Origin: Tragulus kanchil
Lineage: Eukaryota; Chordata; Mammalia; Artiodactyla; Tragulidae
Direction: 5' to 3'
Assembly (NCBI GenBank): GCA_022376925.1
Contig: JAIOJX010000025.1
Span: forward strand, 142,931,301-142,995,300
DNA length: 64,000 nt
Shown: in pieces, positions 49,603 to 61,250 of the stretch
Layout of the letters: the number at the start of each line of letters is the position of its first letter
How positions within the stretch are numbered: the stretch's first letter is position 1
The notes under the pieces: model-generated
Told to the model about the DNA's origin: nothing
Databases searched by the model: none
Seen by the model: the letters and a program-made list of their open reading frames with translations, nothing else
Made by a program: the position numbers and the translations under genes

Positions 49603-49770
49603 CCATCTTCCACTGTGAGATGGCCTGGAGGGGGTAGGATGGGAGGGACTGTGAGGGGGTTGGAAGAGAGAGGGGGCCAGGGATATACATATGACTAATC
49701 TGGGGTTATACATATCAGTAAACAACAGAACTCTGTAAAAGTAAAAAGTCAAATGAAAAAAATTATAAAA
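49603..49770 (+). mobile_element. L1 3'-UTR tail fragment
   Basis: G-rich polypurine tract, then gggatatacatatgactaat, acatatcagtaaacaacaga, ctctgtaaaagtaaaaagtc. This is the same 3' terminus seen five more times downstream, but more diverged. Confidence 0.75.
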
Positions 49771-49866
49771 TTATTAAAAAAGCCATCTAAAAATGCAAAT
49801 TCCTTTAGCTAGGAAGAGATAACATGTGTCTGAAGTTATACTAAAGGTTTAATTAGAATCAGTGTC

Positions 49867-50772
49867 CCTCATTTCAGACCTAGAGACACTCATAGACTGA
49901 AAGTGAGAGGCTGGAAAAAGATATTCCATGCAAATGGAAATCAAAAGAAAGCTGGAGTAGCAATCCTCATATCAGACAAAATAGACCTCAAAATAGAGAA
50001 GATTAGAAGAGACAAGGCAGTACACTACATCATGATCAAGGGATTGATCCAAGAAGAAGACATAACAATCATAAATATCTATGCACCCAACGCAGGAGCA
50101 CCCCAATACATAAGACAAACACTTTCAGACATAAAAGAAGACATCGACACTAACACAGCCATAGAGAGAGACTTTAACACTCCTCTCACACCAATGGACA
50201 GATCATCCAAACAGAAAATTAATCAAGAAACACAAACCTTAAATGCCACACTAGAAGAAATGGACCTCATTGACATATTTAGGACATTCCATCCAAAAGC
50301 AGAAGAATACACTTTCTTCTCAAGTGCTCACGGGACATTCTCCAGGATAGACCACATCTTGGGCCACAATTCAAACCTCAGTCAATTCAAGAAAACTGAA
50401 ATTATATCAACCATCTCGGACCACAATGCAATGAGACTAGAGATCAACTACAGGAAAAAAAAAACACTAAAAACACAAACACATGGAGATTAAACAACAC
50501 ATACCTAAAAAACCAACTGATGACCAAGCAAATCAAAGGAGAAATTTAAAAAATGCCTAGAAGAAAACAACAATGAACACACGATGGTGCAAAACCTGTG
50601 GGATACTGCAAAAGCAGTTCTACGAGGGAAGTTTATAGCAATTCCATCCCACCTCAAGAAACTAGGAAAATCTCAAACAGACGACCTTACGTTATGCTTA
50701 AAACAACTGGAGAAAGAAGAACAAAAACAACCCCAAAGCCAGCAGAAGAAGGGAAATCATAAGGATCAGAGC
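49867..50772 (+). pseudogene. L1 ORF2 endonuclease and linker, broken
   Basis: L1 ORF2 encodes an endonuclease/reverse transcriptase that nicks DNA and copies L1 RNA. The open frame from 49903 shows apurinic-like endonuclease features: a start in the GWKKIFHANG block, the INIYAPN motif, DFNTPLTPMD, then SRIDHILGH and ISDHNA near the domain end. The residue before DFNTP is Arg where L1 normally has Gly. The frame breaks at about 50493 in an A run, and the linker (AVLRGKFIAI, LCLKQLEKEEQ) reads in another frame from 50584. The N-terminal part and ORF1 are missing. At about 50772 the linker jumps directly into the C-terminal region, so the whole RT domain is absent. Confidence 0.9.
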
Positions 50773-51367
50773 ACCAGAAACCATCAACTCTTAGAGGAGA
50801 ATATAGGCAAAACTCTCAAGGACATAAATCAAAGCAAGATCTTCTCTGACCCACCTACTAGAATAGTGGAACTAAAAACAAAAATAAACATGTGGGACCT
50901 AATGAAACTTAAAAGCTTTTGTACAGCTAAAGAAACCACAGAAAAGCTGAACAGACAGCCCACAGAATGGGAGAAAATCATAGCAAATGAAACAACAGAC
51001 AAAGAATCAATCTCCAAAATCTACAAGCAACTCAGACAACTCAGCACCGGAAAAATGAACAACCCAATCAAAAAATGAGAAAAGGACCTAAACAGACACC
51101 TCTTCAACAATGACATATAGATGGCCCAAAAGCACATGAAACGATGCTCAACTTCACTAATAATTAGAGAAATGCAAATCAAAACTACAATGAGATATCA
51201 CCTCACACCCGTCAGAATGGCCATCATCCACAAATCGACAGACAATAAATGCTGGAGAGGCTGCGGAGAAAAGGGAACACTCCTGCATTGCTGGTGGGAG
51301 TGTAAATTGATACAGCCTCTATGGAAGACAGTCTGGAGATTTCTTAAAAAACTAAAAATAGAAGCAC
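50773..51367 (+). pseudogene. L1 ORF2 C-terminal segment, 3' truncated
   Basis: Encodes the L1 ORF2 C-terminal region. It has [27 protein letters not shown], the NNPIKK block, and in a second frame [18 protein letters not shown] and [13 protein letters not shown]. The cysteine/histidine motif is intact here ([18 protein letters not shown]). A stop after NNPIKK splits the frame. Ends abruptly at the D16 filler without a 3' UTR. Confidence 0.9.
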
Positions 51368-51396
51368 ATCCCAAAACCACTACATACAATCTAAAA

Positions 51397-51898
51397 TGAC
51401 ATATTTAGGACATTCCATCCAAAAGCAGAAGAATACACTTTCTTCTCAAGTGCTCACGGGACATTCTCCAGGATAGACCACATCTTGGGCCACAATTCAA
51501 ACCTCAGTCAATTCAAGAAAACTGAAATTATATCAACCATCTCGGACCACAATGCAATGAGACTAGAGATCAACTACAGGAAAAAAAAAACACTAAAAAC
51601 ACAAACACATGGAGATTAAACAACACATACCTAAAAAACCAACTGATGACCAAGCAAATCAAAGGAGAAATTTAAAAAATGCCTAGAAGAAAACAACAAT
51701 GAACACACGATGGTGCAAAACCTGTGGGATACTGCAAAAGCAGTTCTACGAGGGAAGTTTATAGCAATTCCATCCCACCTCAAGAAACTAGGAAAATCTC
51801 AAACAGACGACCTTACGTTATGCTTAAAACAACTGGAGAAAGAAGAACAAAAACAACCCCAAAGCCAGCAGAAGAAGGGAAATCATAAGGATCAGAGC
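51397..51898 (+). pseudogene. L1 endonuclease end and linker, D16 copy
   Basis: Repeats 50271-50772 and the same linker-to-C-terminus jump. Carries the same frameshift in the A run as the first copy. Confidence 0.9.
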
Positions 51899-53137
51899 AC
51901 CAGAAACCATCAACTCTTAGAGGAGAATATAGGCAAAACTCTCAAGGACATAAATCAAAGCAAGATCTTCTCTGACCCACCTACTAGAATAGTGGAACTA
52001 AAAACAAAAATAAACATGTGGGACCTAATGAAACTTAAAAGCTTTTGTACAGCTAAAGAAACCACAGAAAAGCTGAACAGACAGCCCACAGAATGGGAGA
52101 AAATCATAGCAAATGAAACAACAGACAAAGAATCAATCTCCAAAATCTACAAGCAACTCAGACAACTCAGCACCGGAAAAATGAACAACCCAATCAAAAA
52201 ATGAGAAAAGGACCTAAACAGACACCTCTTCAACAATGACATATAGATGGCCCAAAAGCACATGAAACGATGCTCAACTTCACTAATAATTAGAGAAATG
52301 CAAATCAAAATTACAATGAGATACCACCTCACACCCGTCAGAATGGCCATCATCCACAAATCAACAGACAATAAATGCTGGACAGGGTGTGGAGAAAAGG
52401 GGAACACTCATGCATTGCTGGTGGGAATGTAGATTGATACAGCCTCTATGGAAGACAGTATGAAGATTTCTTAAAAAACTAAAAGTAGAAGCACCATACG
52501 ACCCAGAAATCCCACTCTTAGGCTTATACTCTGATGAAATCAAAAGTGAAAGAAGCACCTGTACCCCAATGCTCATTGCAGCTCTCTATACAATAGCTAG
52601 AACATGGAAGGAACCTAGATGCCCATCGACGAACGAATGGATCCAAAAGCTCTGCTACATATATACAATGGAATACTACACAGCTGTAAAGAGAAATGCA
52701 GAAGAATCAACCCTAATGAGGTGGCTGGATCTAGAACGTATCATCAAAAGTGAAGTCAGTCAGAAAGAGAAGGACAAATACAGTATATTAACACATATAT
52801 ATGGAATCTAGTAGGATGGTGATGATGGCACACACAGTGAAGCGACAGAAAGACAGACATGGACAGTGGACATATGGTCATTGTGGGGAAGGAACAGAAG
52901 GTGGGAGGTGTAAAGGAAGTAGCATGAAGGCCTGTACTATCATAAGTGAAGAGAATAGCTCTAGTCATTGCTCTGTGAGAAAAGGGGATCCTTCAGGGGT
53001 GCTGTGTGATGGTCGGGAGGGGTGGGAAGGGGGGATATACATGACTAATCTGGGAACATGCATATCTGTAAGCAACAAAACTCTGTAAAAGTTAAAAGTA
53101 AAATAAAGGTCTTAAAAAATTACAAAAAAAAAAAAAA
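51899..53137 (+). pseudogene. L1 ORF2 C-terminus with 3' UTR and poly-A
   Basis: C-terminal region as above, but the cysteine motif is frameshifted by an extra G (reads [10 protein letters not shown] then leaves frame). Then the ARTWKEPRCPSTNEW and YIYTMEYYTAVKRN blocks, a stop at about 52811, a 3' UTR with the G-rich tract at 53015-53034, the terminal gactaatctgggaacatgca, aactctgtaaaagttaaaag, an aataaa and an A14 tail at 53124-53137. Confidence 0.9.
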
Positions 53138-54980
53138 GAAATAAATGAGAAAGAAATGAAAGAAACAATAGTAAAGATAAATAAAACAAATAGCTGGTTC
53201 TTCAAAAAGGTAAATAAAATCGACACACCACTGGCCAAACTCATCAAGAAAAAGAGAGAGAAGAACCAGATCACCAAAATCAAAAATGAAAAAGGAGAGA
53301 TTACAACAGATAATGCAGAAATCCAAAGGACTATAAGAGACTATTATGAACAACTCTATAGCAACAAACTGGACAACCTGGAAGAAATGGACAGTTTCTT
53401 AGAGAAGATTAATCTCCCAAGACTCAACCAGGAAGAAATAGAAACTATTAACAAGCCAATCACAAGCACAGAAATTGAATTTGTGATCAAAAATCTAACC
53501 AAAAATAAAAGCCCAGGGCCAGATGGCTTCACAGACAAATTCTACCAAACATTTAAAGAAGAGCTAATGCCTGTCCTTCTAAAACTCTTCCAAAAAATTG
53601 CACAGGAAGGAACACTTCCAAACACATTCTACGAGGCCACCATCACCCAGATACCAAAGCCAGGCAAAGAAAACACACAAAAAAGAAAATTATAGGCCAA
53701 TTTCACTGATGAATCTAGACGCCAAAATTCTTAACAAAATCCTAGCAAACAGAATTCAACAACACATCGAAAAGCTCATACATCATGATCAAGTTGGGTT
53801 CATCACAGGCATGCAAGGATTCTTCAATATCCACAAATCAATCAATGTGATACACCATATCAACAAACTGAGAGACAAAAATCACATGATCATCTCAATA
53901 GATGCAGAAAAAACCTTTGAAAAATTCAGCACCTATTTATCATTAAAACTCTTCAAATAATGGGCATAGAAGGAACTTATCTCAACATAATAAAAGCCAT
54001 CTATGAGAAGCCCACAGCGAACATTATCCTCAATGGTGAAAAAGTCAAAGCATTTCCTCTAAGATTAGGAACAAGACAAGGGTGTCCACTTTCACCACTC
54101 TTATTCAACATAGTCCTGGAAGTTCTAGTAACAGCAAAAAGAGAAGAGAAAGAAATCAAAGGAATCCAAATTGGAAAGGAAGAAGTCAAACTCTCTCTAT
54201 TTGTATATGACATATTATACATAGAACATCCCAAAGACACTATTACAAAACTACTAGAGTTAATCAGCGAATTCAACAAAGTCACAGGATATAAAATCAA
54301 TATACAGAAATCACTGGCATTCCTATACACAAACAATGAAAAAATCAGAACATGAAATCAAAGAGGCAATCCCCTTCACCATTGCAACCGAAAGAATAAA
54401 ATATCTGGGAATAAACCTACCCAAAGAAATAAAAGAAGTGTACACAGAAAATTACAAGACACTCATGAGAGACATTAAAGAAGACTTAAACAGATGGAGA
54501 GATATTCCATGTTCCTGGGTTGGAAGAATCAATATTGTGAAAATGACCATACTACAAAATATCATCTATAGATTCAATGTGATCCCTATAAAACTACCAA
54601 GGACATTCTTCACAGAACTACACCAAAGAATAACACAGTTCATATGGAAACACAAAAGACCTCGAATAGCCAAAACAATCCTGAGGAAGAAGAATGGAGC
54701 TGGAGGAATCAGCTTCCCCAACTTCAGACTCTACTACAAAGCAACAGTCATCAAGGCAGTATGATACTGGTACAAAAACAGAAATATCGACCAGTGGAGC
54801 AAGATAGAGAACGCACCTATGGGTACCTTATTTTTGACAAAGGAGGCAAATATATAAAATGGGACAAAGACAGCCTCTTCAACAAGTGGTGCTGGGAAAA
54901 TTGGACAGCTACATGCAAAAGAATGAAGTTGGAACATTCCCTGACACCATGCACAAAGATCAACTCAAAATGGATTAAAG
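53138..54980 (+). pseudogene. L1 ORF2 reverse transcriptase domain, copy 1
   Basis: Begins right after a poly-A tail with gaaataaatgagaaagaaat. Frame 53156-53695 holds [20 protein letters not shown] and the RT entry motif [10 protein letters not shown], then a frameshift in the AAAAAAG run at about 53682. The next frame has [30 protein letters not shown] and the motif A Asp (IISIDAEK). A local cluster of differences ([11 protein letters not shown]) and a second frame break follow at 53960. The next frame has [15 protein letters not shown]. Motif C, normally FADD, reads FVYD, so the first catalytic Asp is lost. The thumb region ([32 protein letters not shown]) is in a further frame. The segment ends at INSKWIKE, after which about 25 residues are missing. 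Confidence 0.92.
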
Positions 54981-56155
54981 AAAGCAAGATCTTCTCTGAC
55001 CCACCTACTAGAATAGTGGAACTAAAAACAAACATGTGGGACCTAATGAAACTTAAAAGCTTTTGTACAGCTAAAGAAACCACAGAAAAGCTGAACAGAC
55101 AGCCCACAGAATGGGAGAAAATCATAGCAAGTGAAACAACAGACAAAAAATCAATCTCCAAAATCTACAAGCAACTCAGACAACTCAGCACCGGAAAAAT
55201 GAACAACCCAATCAAAAAATGAGAAAAGGACCTAAACAGACACCTCTTCAACAATGACATATAGATGGCCCAAAAGCACATGAAACGATGCTCAACTTCA
55301 CTAATAATTAGAGAAATGCAAATCAAAATTACAATGAGATACCACCTCACACCCGTCAGAATGGCCATCATCCACAAATCAACAGACAATAAATGCTGGA
55401 CAGGGTGTGGAGAAAAGGGGAACACTCATGCATTGCTGGTGGGAATGTAGATTGATACAGCCTCTATGGAAGACAGTATGAAGATTTCTTAAAAAACTAA
55501 AAGTAGAAGCACCATACGACCCAGAAATCCCACTCTTAGGCTTATACTCTGATGAAATCAAAAGTGAAAGAAGCACCTGTACCCCAATGCTCATTGCAGC
55601 TCTCTATACAATAGCTAGAACATGGAAGCAACCTAGATGCCCATCGACGAACGAATGGATCCAAAAGCTCTGCTACATATATACAATGGAATACTACACA
55701 GCTGTAAAGAGAAATGCAGAAGAATCAACCCTAATGAGGTGGCTGGATCTAGAACGTATCATCAAAGGTGAAGTCAGTCAGAAAGAGAAGGACAAATACA
55801 GTATATTAACACATATATATGGAATCTAGTAGGATGGTGATGATGGCACACACAGTGAAGCGACAGAAAGACAGACATGGACAGTGGACATATGGTCATT
55901 GTGGGGAAGGAACAGAAGGTGGGAGGTGTAAAGGAAGTAGCATGAAGGCCTGTACTATCATAAGTGAAGAGAATAGCTCTAGTCATTGCTCTGTGAGAAA
56001 AGGGGATCCTTCAGGGGTGCTGTGTGATGGTCGGGAGGGGTGGGAAGGGGGGATATACATGACTAATCTGGGAACATGCATATCTGTAAGCAACAAAACT
56101 CTGTAAAAGTTAAAAGTAAAATAAAGGTCTTAAAAAATTACAAAAAAAAAAAAAA
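54981..56155 (+). pseudogene. L1 ORF2 C-terminus with 3' UTR and poly-A, copy 2
   Basis: Fused in frame to the RT segment ([13 protein letters not shown]). Same NNPIKK stop, same extra-G frameshift in the cysteine motif as 51899-53137, same 3' UTR and A14 tail (56142-56155). Lacks the 6-nt aaaata insertion seen near 52010. Confidence 0.9.
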
Positions 56156-57000
56156 GAAATAAATGAGAAAGAAATGAAAGAAACAATAGTAAAGATAAAT
56201 AAAACAAATAGCTGGTTCTTCAAAAAGGTAAATAAAATCGACACACCACTGGCCAAACTCATCAAGAAAAAGAGAGAGAAGAACCAGATCACCAAAATCA
56301 AAAATGAAAAAGGAGAGATTACAACAGATAATGCAGAAATCCAAAGGACTATAAGAGACTATTATGAACAACTCTATAGCAACAAACTGGACAACCTGGA
56401 AGAAATGGACAGTTTCTTAGAGAAGATTAATCTCCCAAGACTCAACCAGGAAGAAATAGAAACTATTAACAAGCCAATCACAAGCACAGAAATTGAATTT
56501 GTGATCAAAAATCTAACCAAAAATAAAAGCCCAGGGCCAGATGGCTTCACAGACAAATTCTACCAAACATTTAAAGAAGAGCTAATGCCTGTCCTTCTAA
56601 AACTCTTCCAAAAAATTGCACAGGAAGGAACACTTCCAAACACATTCTACGAGGCCACCATCACCCAGATACCAAAGCCAGGCAAAGAAAACACACAAAA
56701 AAGAAAATTATAGGCCAATTTCACTGATGAATCTAGACGCCAAAATTCTTAACAAAATCCTAGCAAACAGAATTCAACAACACATCGAAAAGCTCATACA
56801 TCATGATCAAGTTGGGTTCATCACAGGCATGCAAGGATTCTTCAATATCCACAAATCAATCAATGTGATACACCATATCAACAAACTGAGAGACAAAAAT
56901 CACATGATCATCTCAATAGATGCAGAAAAAGCCTTTGACAAAATACAGCATCCATTTATAATAAAACTCTTCAAATAATGGGCATAGAAGGAACTTATCT
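56156..57000 (+). pseudogene. L1 RT domain, 5' half only
   Basis: Copy of 53138-53970 with the same abnormal poly-A junction and frameshift after KENTQKRKL, but with the normal [12 protein letters not shown] motif. Ends abruptly after GIEGTYL at the D17 spacer. Confidence 0.9.
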
Positions 57001-57031
57001 ACAAAAAAAATCACATGAATCATCTCAAAGA

Positions 57032-57241
57032 AGAAGGTGGGAGGTGTAAAGGAAGTAGCATACTAAAGTCATTGCTCTGTGAGAAAAGGGGATCCTTCAG
57101 GGGTGCTGTGTGATGGTCGGGAGGGGTGGGAAGGGGGGATATACATGACTAATCTGGGAACATGCATATCTGTAAGCAACAAAACTCTGTAAAAGTTAAA
57201 AGTAAAATAAAGGTCTTAAAAAATTACAAAAAAAAAAAAAA
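57032..57241 (+). mobile_element. L1 3'-UTR fragment with poly-A
   Basis: Begins with a damaged piece of the 3' UTR and then matches 55981-56155: ggggatccttcaggggtgct, the G-rich tract at 57119-57138, and the A tail. Confidence 0.88.
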
Positions 57242-59080
57242 GAAATAAATGAGAAAGAAATGAAAGAAACAATAGTAAAGATAAATAAAACAAATAGCTG
57301 GTTCTTCAAAAAGGTAAATAAAATCGACACACCACTGGCCAAACTCATCAAGAAAAAGAGAGAGAAGAACCAGATCACCAAAATCAAAAATGAAAAAGGA
57401 GAGATTACAACAGATAATGCAGAAATCCAAAGGACTATAAGAGACTATTATGAACAACTCTATAGCAACAAACTGGACAACCTGGAAGAAATGGACAGTT
57501 TCTTAGAGAAGATTAATCTCCCAAGACTCAACCAGGAAGAAATAGAAACTATTAACAAGCCAATCACAAGCACAGAAATTGAATTTGTGATCAAAAATCT
57601 AACCAAAAATAAAAGCCCAGGGCCAGATGGCTTCACAGACAAATTCTACCAAACATTTAAAGAAGAGCTAATGCCTGTCCTTCTAAAACTCTTCCAAAAA
57701 ATTGCACAGGAAGGAACACTTCCAAACACATTCTACGAGGCCACCATCACCCAGATACCAAAGCCAGGCAAAGAAAACACACAAAAAAGAAAATTATAGG
57801 CCAATTTCACTGATGAATCTAGACGCCAAAATTCTTAACAAAATCCTAGCAAACAGAATTCAACAACACATCGAAAAGCTCATACATCATGATCAAGTTG
57901 GGTTCATCACAGGCATGCAAGGATTCTTCAATATCCACAAATCAATCAATGTGATACACCATATCAACAAACTGAGAGACAAAAATCACATGATCATCTC
58001 AATAGATGCAGAAAAAGCCTTTGACAAAATACAGCATCCATTTATAATAAAAACTCTTCAAATAATGGGCATAGAAGGAACTTATCTCAACATAATAAAA
58101 GCCATCTATGAGAAGCCCACAGCGAACATTATCCTCAATGGTGAAAAAGTCAAAGCATTTCCTCTAAGATTAGGAACAAGACAAGGGTGTCCACTTTCAC
58201 CACTCTTATTCAACATAGTCCTGGAAGTTCTAGTAACAGCAAAAAGAGAAGAGAAAGAAATCAAAGGAATCCAAATTGGAAAGGAAGAAGTCAAACTCTC
58301 TCTATTTGTATATGACATATTATACATAGAACATCCCAAAGACACTATTACAAAACTACTAGAGTTAATCAGCGAATTCAACAAAGTCACAGGATATAAA
58401 ATCAATATACAGAAATCACTGGCATTCCTATACACAAACAATGAAAAAATCAGAACATGAAATCAAAGAGGCAATCCCCTTCACCATTGCAACCGAAAGA
58501 ATAAAATATCTGGGAATAAACCTACCCAAAGAAATAAAAGAAGTGTACACAGAAAATTACAAGACACTCATGAGAGACATTAAAGAAGACTTAAACAGAT
58601 GGAGAGATATTCCATGTTCCTGGGTTGGAAGAATCAATATTGTGAAAATGACCATACTACAAAATATCATCTATAGATTCAATGTGATCCCTATAAAACT
58701 ACCAAGGACATTCTTCACAGAACTACACCAAAGAATAACACAGTTCATATGGAAACACAAAAGACCTCGAATAGCCAAAACAATCCTGAGGAAGAAGAAT
58801 GGAGCTAGAGGTATCAGCCTCCCCAACTTCAGACTCTACTACAAAGCAACAGTCATCAAGGCAGTATGATACTGGTACAAAAACAGAAATATCGACCAGT
58901 GGAGCAAGATAGAGAACGCACCTATGGGTACCTTATTTTTGACAAAGGAGGCAAATATATAAAATGGGACAAAGACAGCCTCTTCAACAAGTGGTGCTGG
59001 GAAAATTGGACAGCTACATGCAAAAGAATGAAGTTGGAACATTCCTGACACCATGCACAAAGATCAACTCAAAATGGATT
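57242..59080 (+). pseudogene. L1 ORF2 reverse transcriptase domain, copy 3 (least broken)
   Basis: Same start junction as the other two. The shared frameshift at about 57786 is present, but one extra A at about 58048 keeps the frame 57702-58460 open for 252 codons. It spans [20 protein letters not shown], the motif A Asp ([10 protein letters not shown]), motif B ([12 protein letters not shown]) and the ruined motif C (FVYD). The thumb frame 58441-58869 follows. Ends at INSKWIKE, joined to a C-terminal segment as in copy 1, but a missing C near 59044 alters the local frame. It cannot make an active RT. Confidence 0.92.
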
Positions 59081-61250
59081 AAAGAAAGCAAGATCTTCTC
59101 TGACCCACCTACTAGAATAGTGGAACTAAAAACAAACATGTGGGACCTAATGAAACTTAAAAGCTTTTGTACAGCTAAAGAAACCACAGAAAAGCTGAAC
59201 AGACAGCCCACAGAATGGGAGAAAATCATAGCAAGTGAAACAACAGACAAAAAATCAATCTCCAAAATCTACAAGCAACTCAGACAACTCAGCACCGGAA
59301 AAATGAACAACCCAATCAAAAAATGAGAAAAGGACCTAAACAGACACCTCTTCAACAATGACATATAGATGGCCCAAAAGCACATGAAACGATGCTCAAC
59401 TTCACTAATAATTAGAGAAATGCAAATCAAAATTACAATGAGATACCACCTCACACCCGTCAGAATGGCCATCATCCACAAATCAACAGACAATAAATGC
59501 TGGAGAGGGTGTGGAGAAAAGGGAACACTCCTGCATTGCTGGTGGGAATGTAGATTGATACAGCCTCTATGGAAGACAGTATGAAGATTTCTTAAAAAAC
59601 TAAAAGTAGAAGCACCATACGACCCAGAAATCCCACTCTTAGGCTTATACTCTGATGAAATCAAAAGTGAAAGAAGCACCTGTACCCCAATGCTCATTGC
59701 AGCTCTCTATACAATAGCTAGAACGTGGAAGCAACCTAGATGTCCATCGACAAATGAATGGATAAAGAAGCTCTGGTACATATATACAATGGAATACTAC
59801 ACAGCTGTAAAGAGAAATGCAGAAGAATCAACCCTAATGAGGTGGCTGGATCTAGAACGTATCATCAAAGGTGAAGTCAGTCAGAAAGAGAAGGACAAAT
59901 ACAGTATATTAACACATATATATGGAATCTAGTAGGATGGTGATGATGGCACACACAGTGAAGCGACAGAAAGACAGACATGGACAGTGGACATATGGTC
60001 ATTGTGGGGAAGGAACAGAGGGTGGGAGGCGTAAAGGAAGTAGCATGAAGGCTTGTACTGTCATAAGTGAAGAAAATAGCTCTAGTCATTGCTCTGTGAG
60101 AAAAGGGGATCCTTCGGGGGTGCTGTGTGATGGTCGGGAGGGGTGGGAAGGGGATACATATGCTGAATTAAAGAAAGCAAGATCTTCTCTGACCCACCTA
60201 CTAGAATAGTGGAACTAAAACAAACATGTGGGACCTAATGAAACTTAAAAGCTTTTGTACAGCTAAAGAAACCACAGAAAAGCTGAACAGACAGCCCACA
60301 GAATGGGAGAAAATCATAGCAAGTGAAACAACAGACAAAAAATCAATCTCCAAAATCTACAAGCAACTCAGACAACTCAGCACCGGAAAAATGAACAACC
60401 CAATCAAAAAATGAGAAAAGGACCTAAACAGACACCTCTTCAACAATGACATATAGATGGCCCAAAAGCACATGAAACGATGCTCAACTTCACTAATAAT
60501 TAGAGAAATGCAAATCAAAATTACAATGAGATACCACCTCACACCCGTCAGAATGGCCATCATCCACAAATCAACAGACAATAAATGCTGGACAGGGTGT
60601 GGAGAAAAGGGAACACTCATGCATTGCTGGTGGGAATGTAGATTGATACAGCCTCTATGGAAGACAGTATGAAGATTTCTTAAAAAACTAAAAGTAGAAG
60701 CACCATACGACCCAGAAATCCCACTCTTAGGCTTATACTCTGATGAAATCAAAAGTGAAAGAAGCACCTGTACCCCAATGCTCATTGCAGCTCTCTATAC
60801 AATAGCTAGAACATGGAAGCAACCTAGATGTCCATCGACAAAGGAATGGATCCAGAAGCTCTGCTACATATATACAATGGAATACTACACAGCTGTAAAG
60901 AGAAATGCAGAAGAATCAACCCTAATGAGGTGGCTGGATCTAGAACGTATCATCAAAGGTGAAGTCAGTCAGAAAGAGAAGGACAAATACAGTATATTAA
61001 CACATATATATGGAATCTAGTAGGATGGTGATGATGGCACACACAGTGAAGCGACAGAAAGACAGACATGGACAGTGGACATATGGTCATTGTGGGGAAG
61101 GAACAGAGGGTGGGAGGCGTAAAGGAAGTAGCATGAAGGCTTGTACTGTCATAAGTGAAGAAAATAGCTCTAGTCATTGCTCTGTGAGAAAAGGGGATCC
61201 TTCGGGGGTGCTGTGTGATGGTCGGGAGGGGTGGGAAGGGGGGGATATAC
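59078..61250 (+). repeat. Direct duplication D18 (period 1088)
   Basis: Copy 1 about 59078-60160, copy 2 about 60167-61250, about 6 nt between. Copy 1 breaks off in a degraded form of the 3' UTR just after the G-rich tract. Confidence 0.94.
59081..60160 (+). pseudogene. L1 ORF2 C-terminus and partial 3' UTR, copy 3
   Basis: As earlier copies but with an intact cysteine/histidine motif ([18 protein letters not shown]) and several private substitutions (PSTNEWIKKLWYIYTMEYY). Lacks the 3' terminus and tail; joined to the next copy after ggatacatatg. Confidence 0.9.

Larger units (their letters stand above)
50271..52494 (+). repeat. Direct duplication D16 (period 1126)
   Basis: Copy 1 about 50271-51367, copy 2 about 51397-52494, 29 nt filler. 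The first 900 bp appear identical, but the last 190 bp of copy 1 (from about 51185) differ from copy 2 at roughly a dozen positions, a sharp change in divergence. Confidence 0.93.
51957..57000 (+). repeat. About 3.02-kb L1 module repeated in tandem
   Basis: 51957-53970 (C-terminus, 3' UTR, poly-A, first half of RT) matches 54981-57000 in the same orientation at an offset of 3018-3024. This differs in size from the other duplications and includes the abnormal poly-A-to-RT junction. Confidence 0.9.
55981..58087 (+). repeat. Direct duplication D17 (period 1086)
   Basis: Copy 1 about 55981-57000, copy 2 about 57067-58087. The spacer 57001-57066 is made of degraded pieces: 57001-57030 resembles the RT sequence at 56892-56920, and 57032-57066 is a shortened version of the 3' UTR at 55915-55980. 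Confidence 0.93.
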
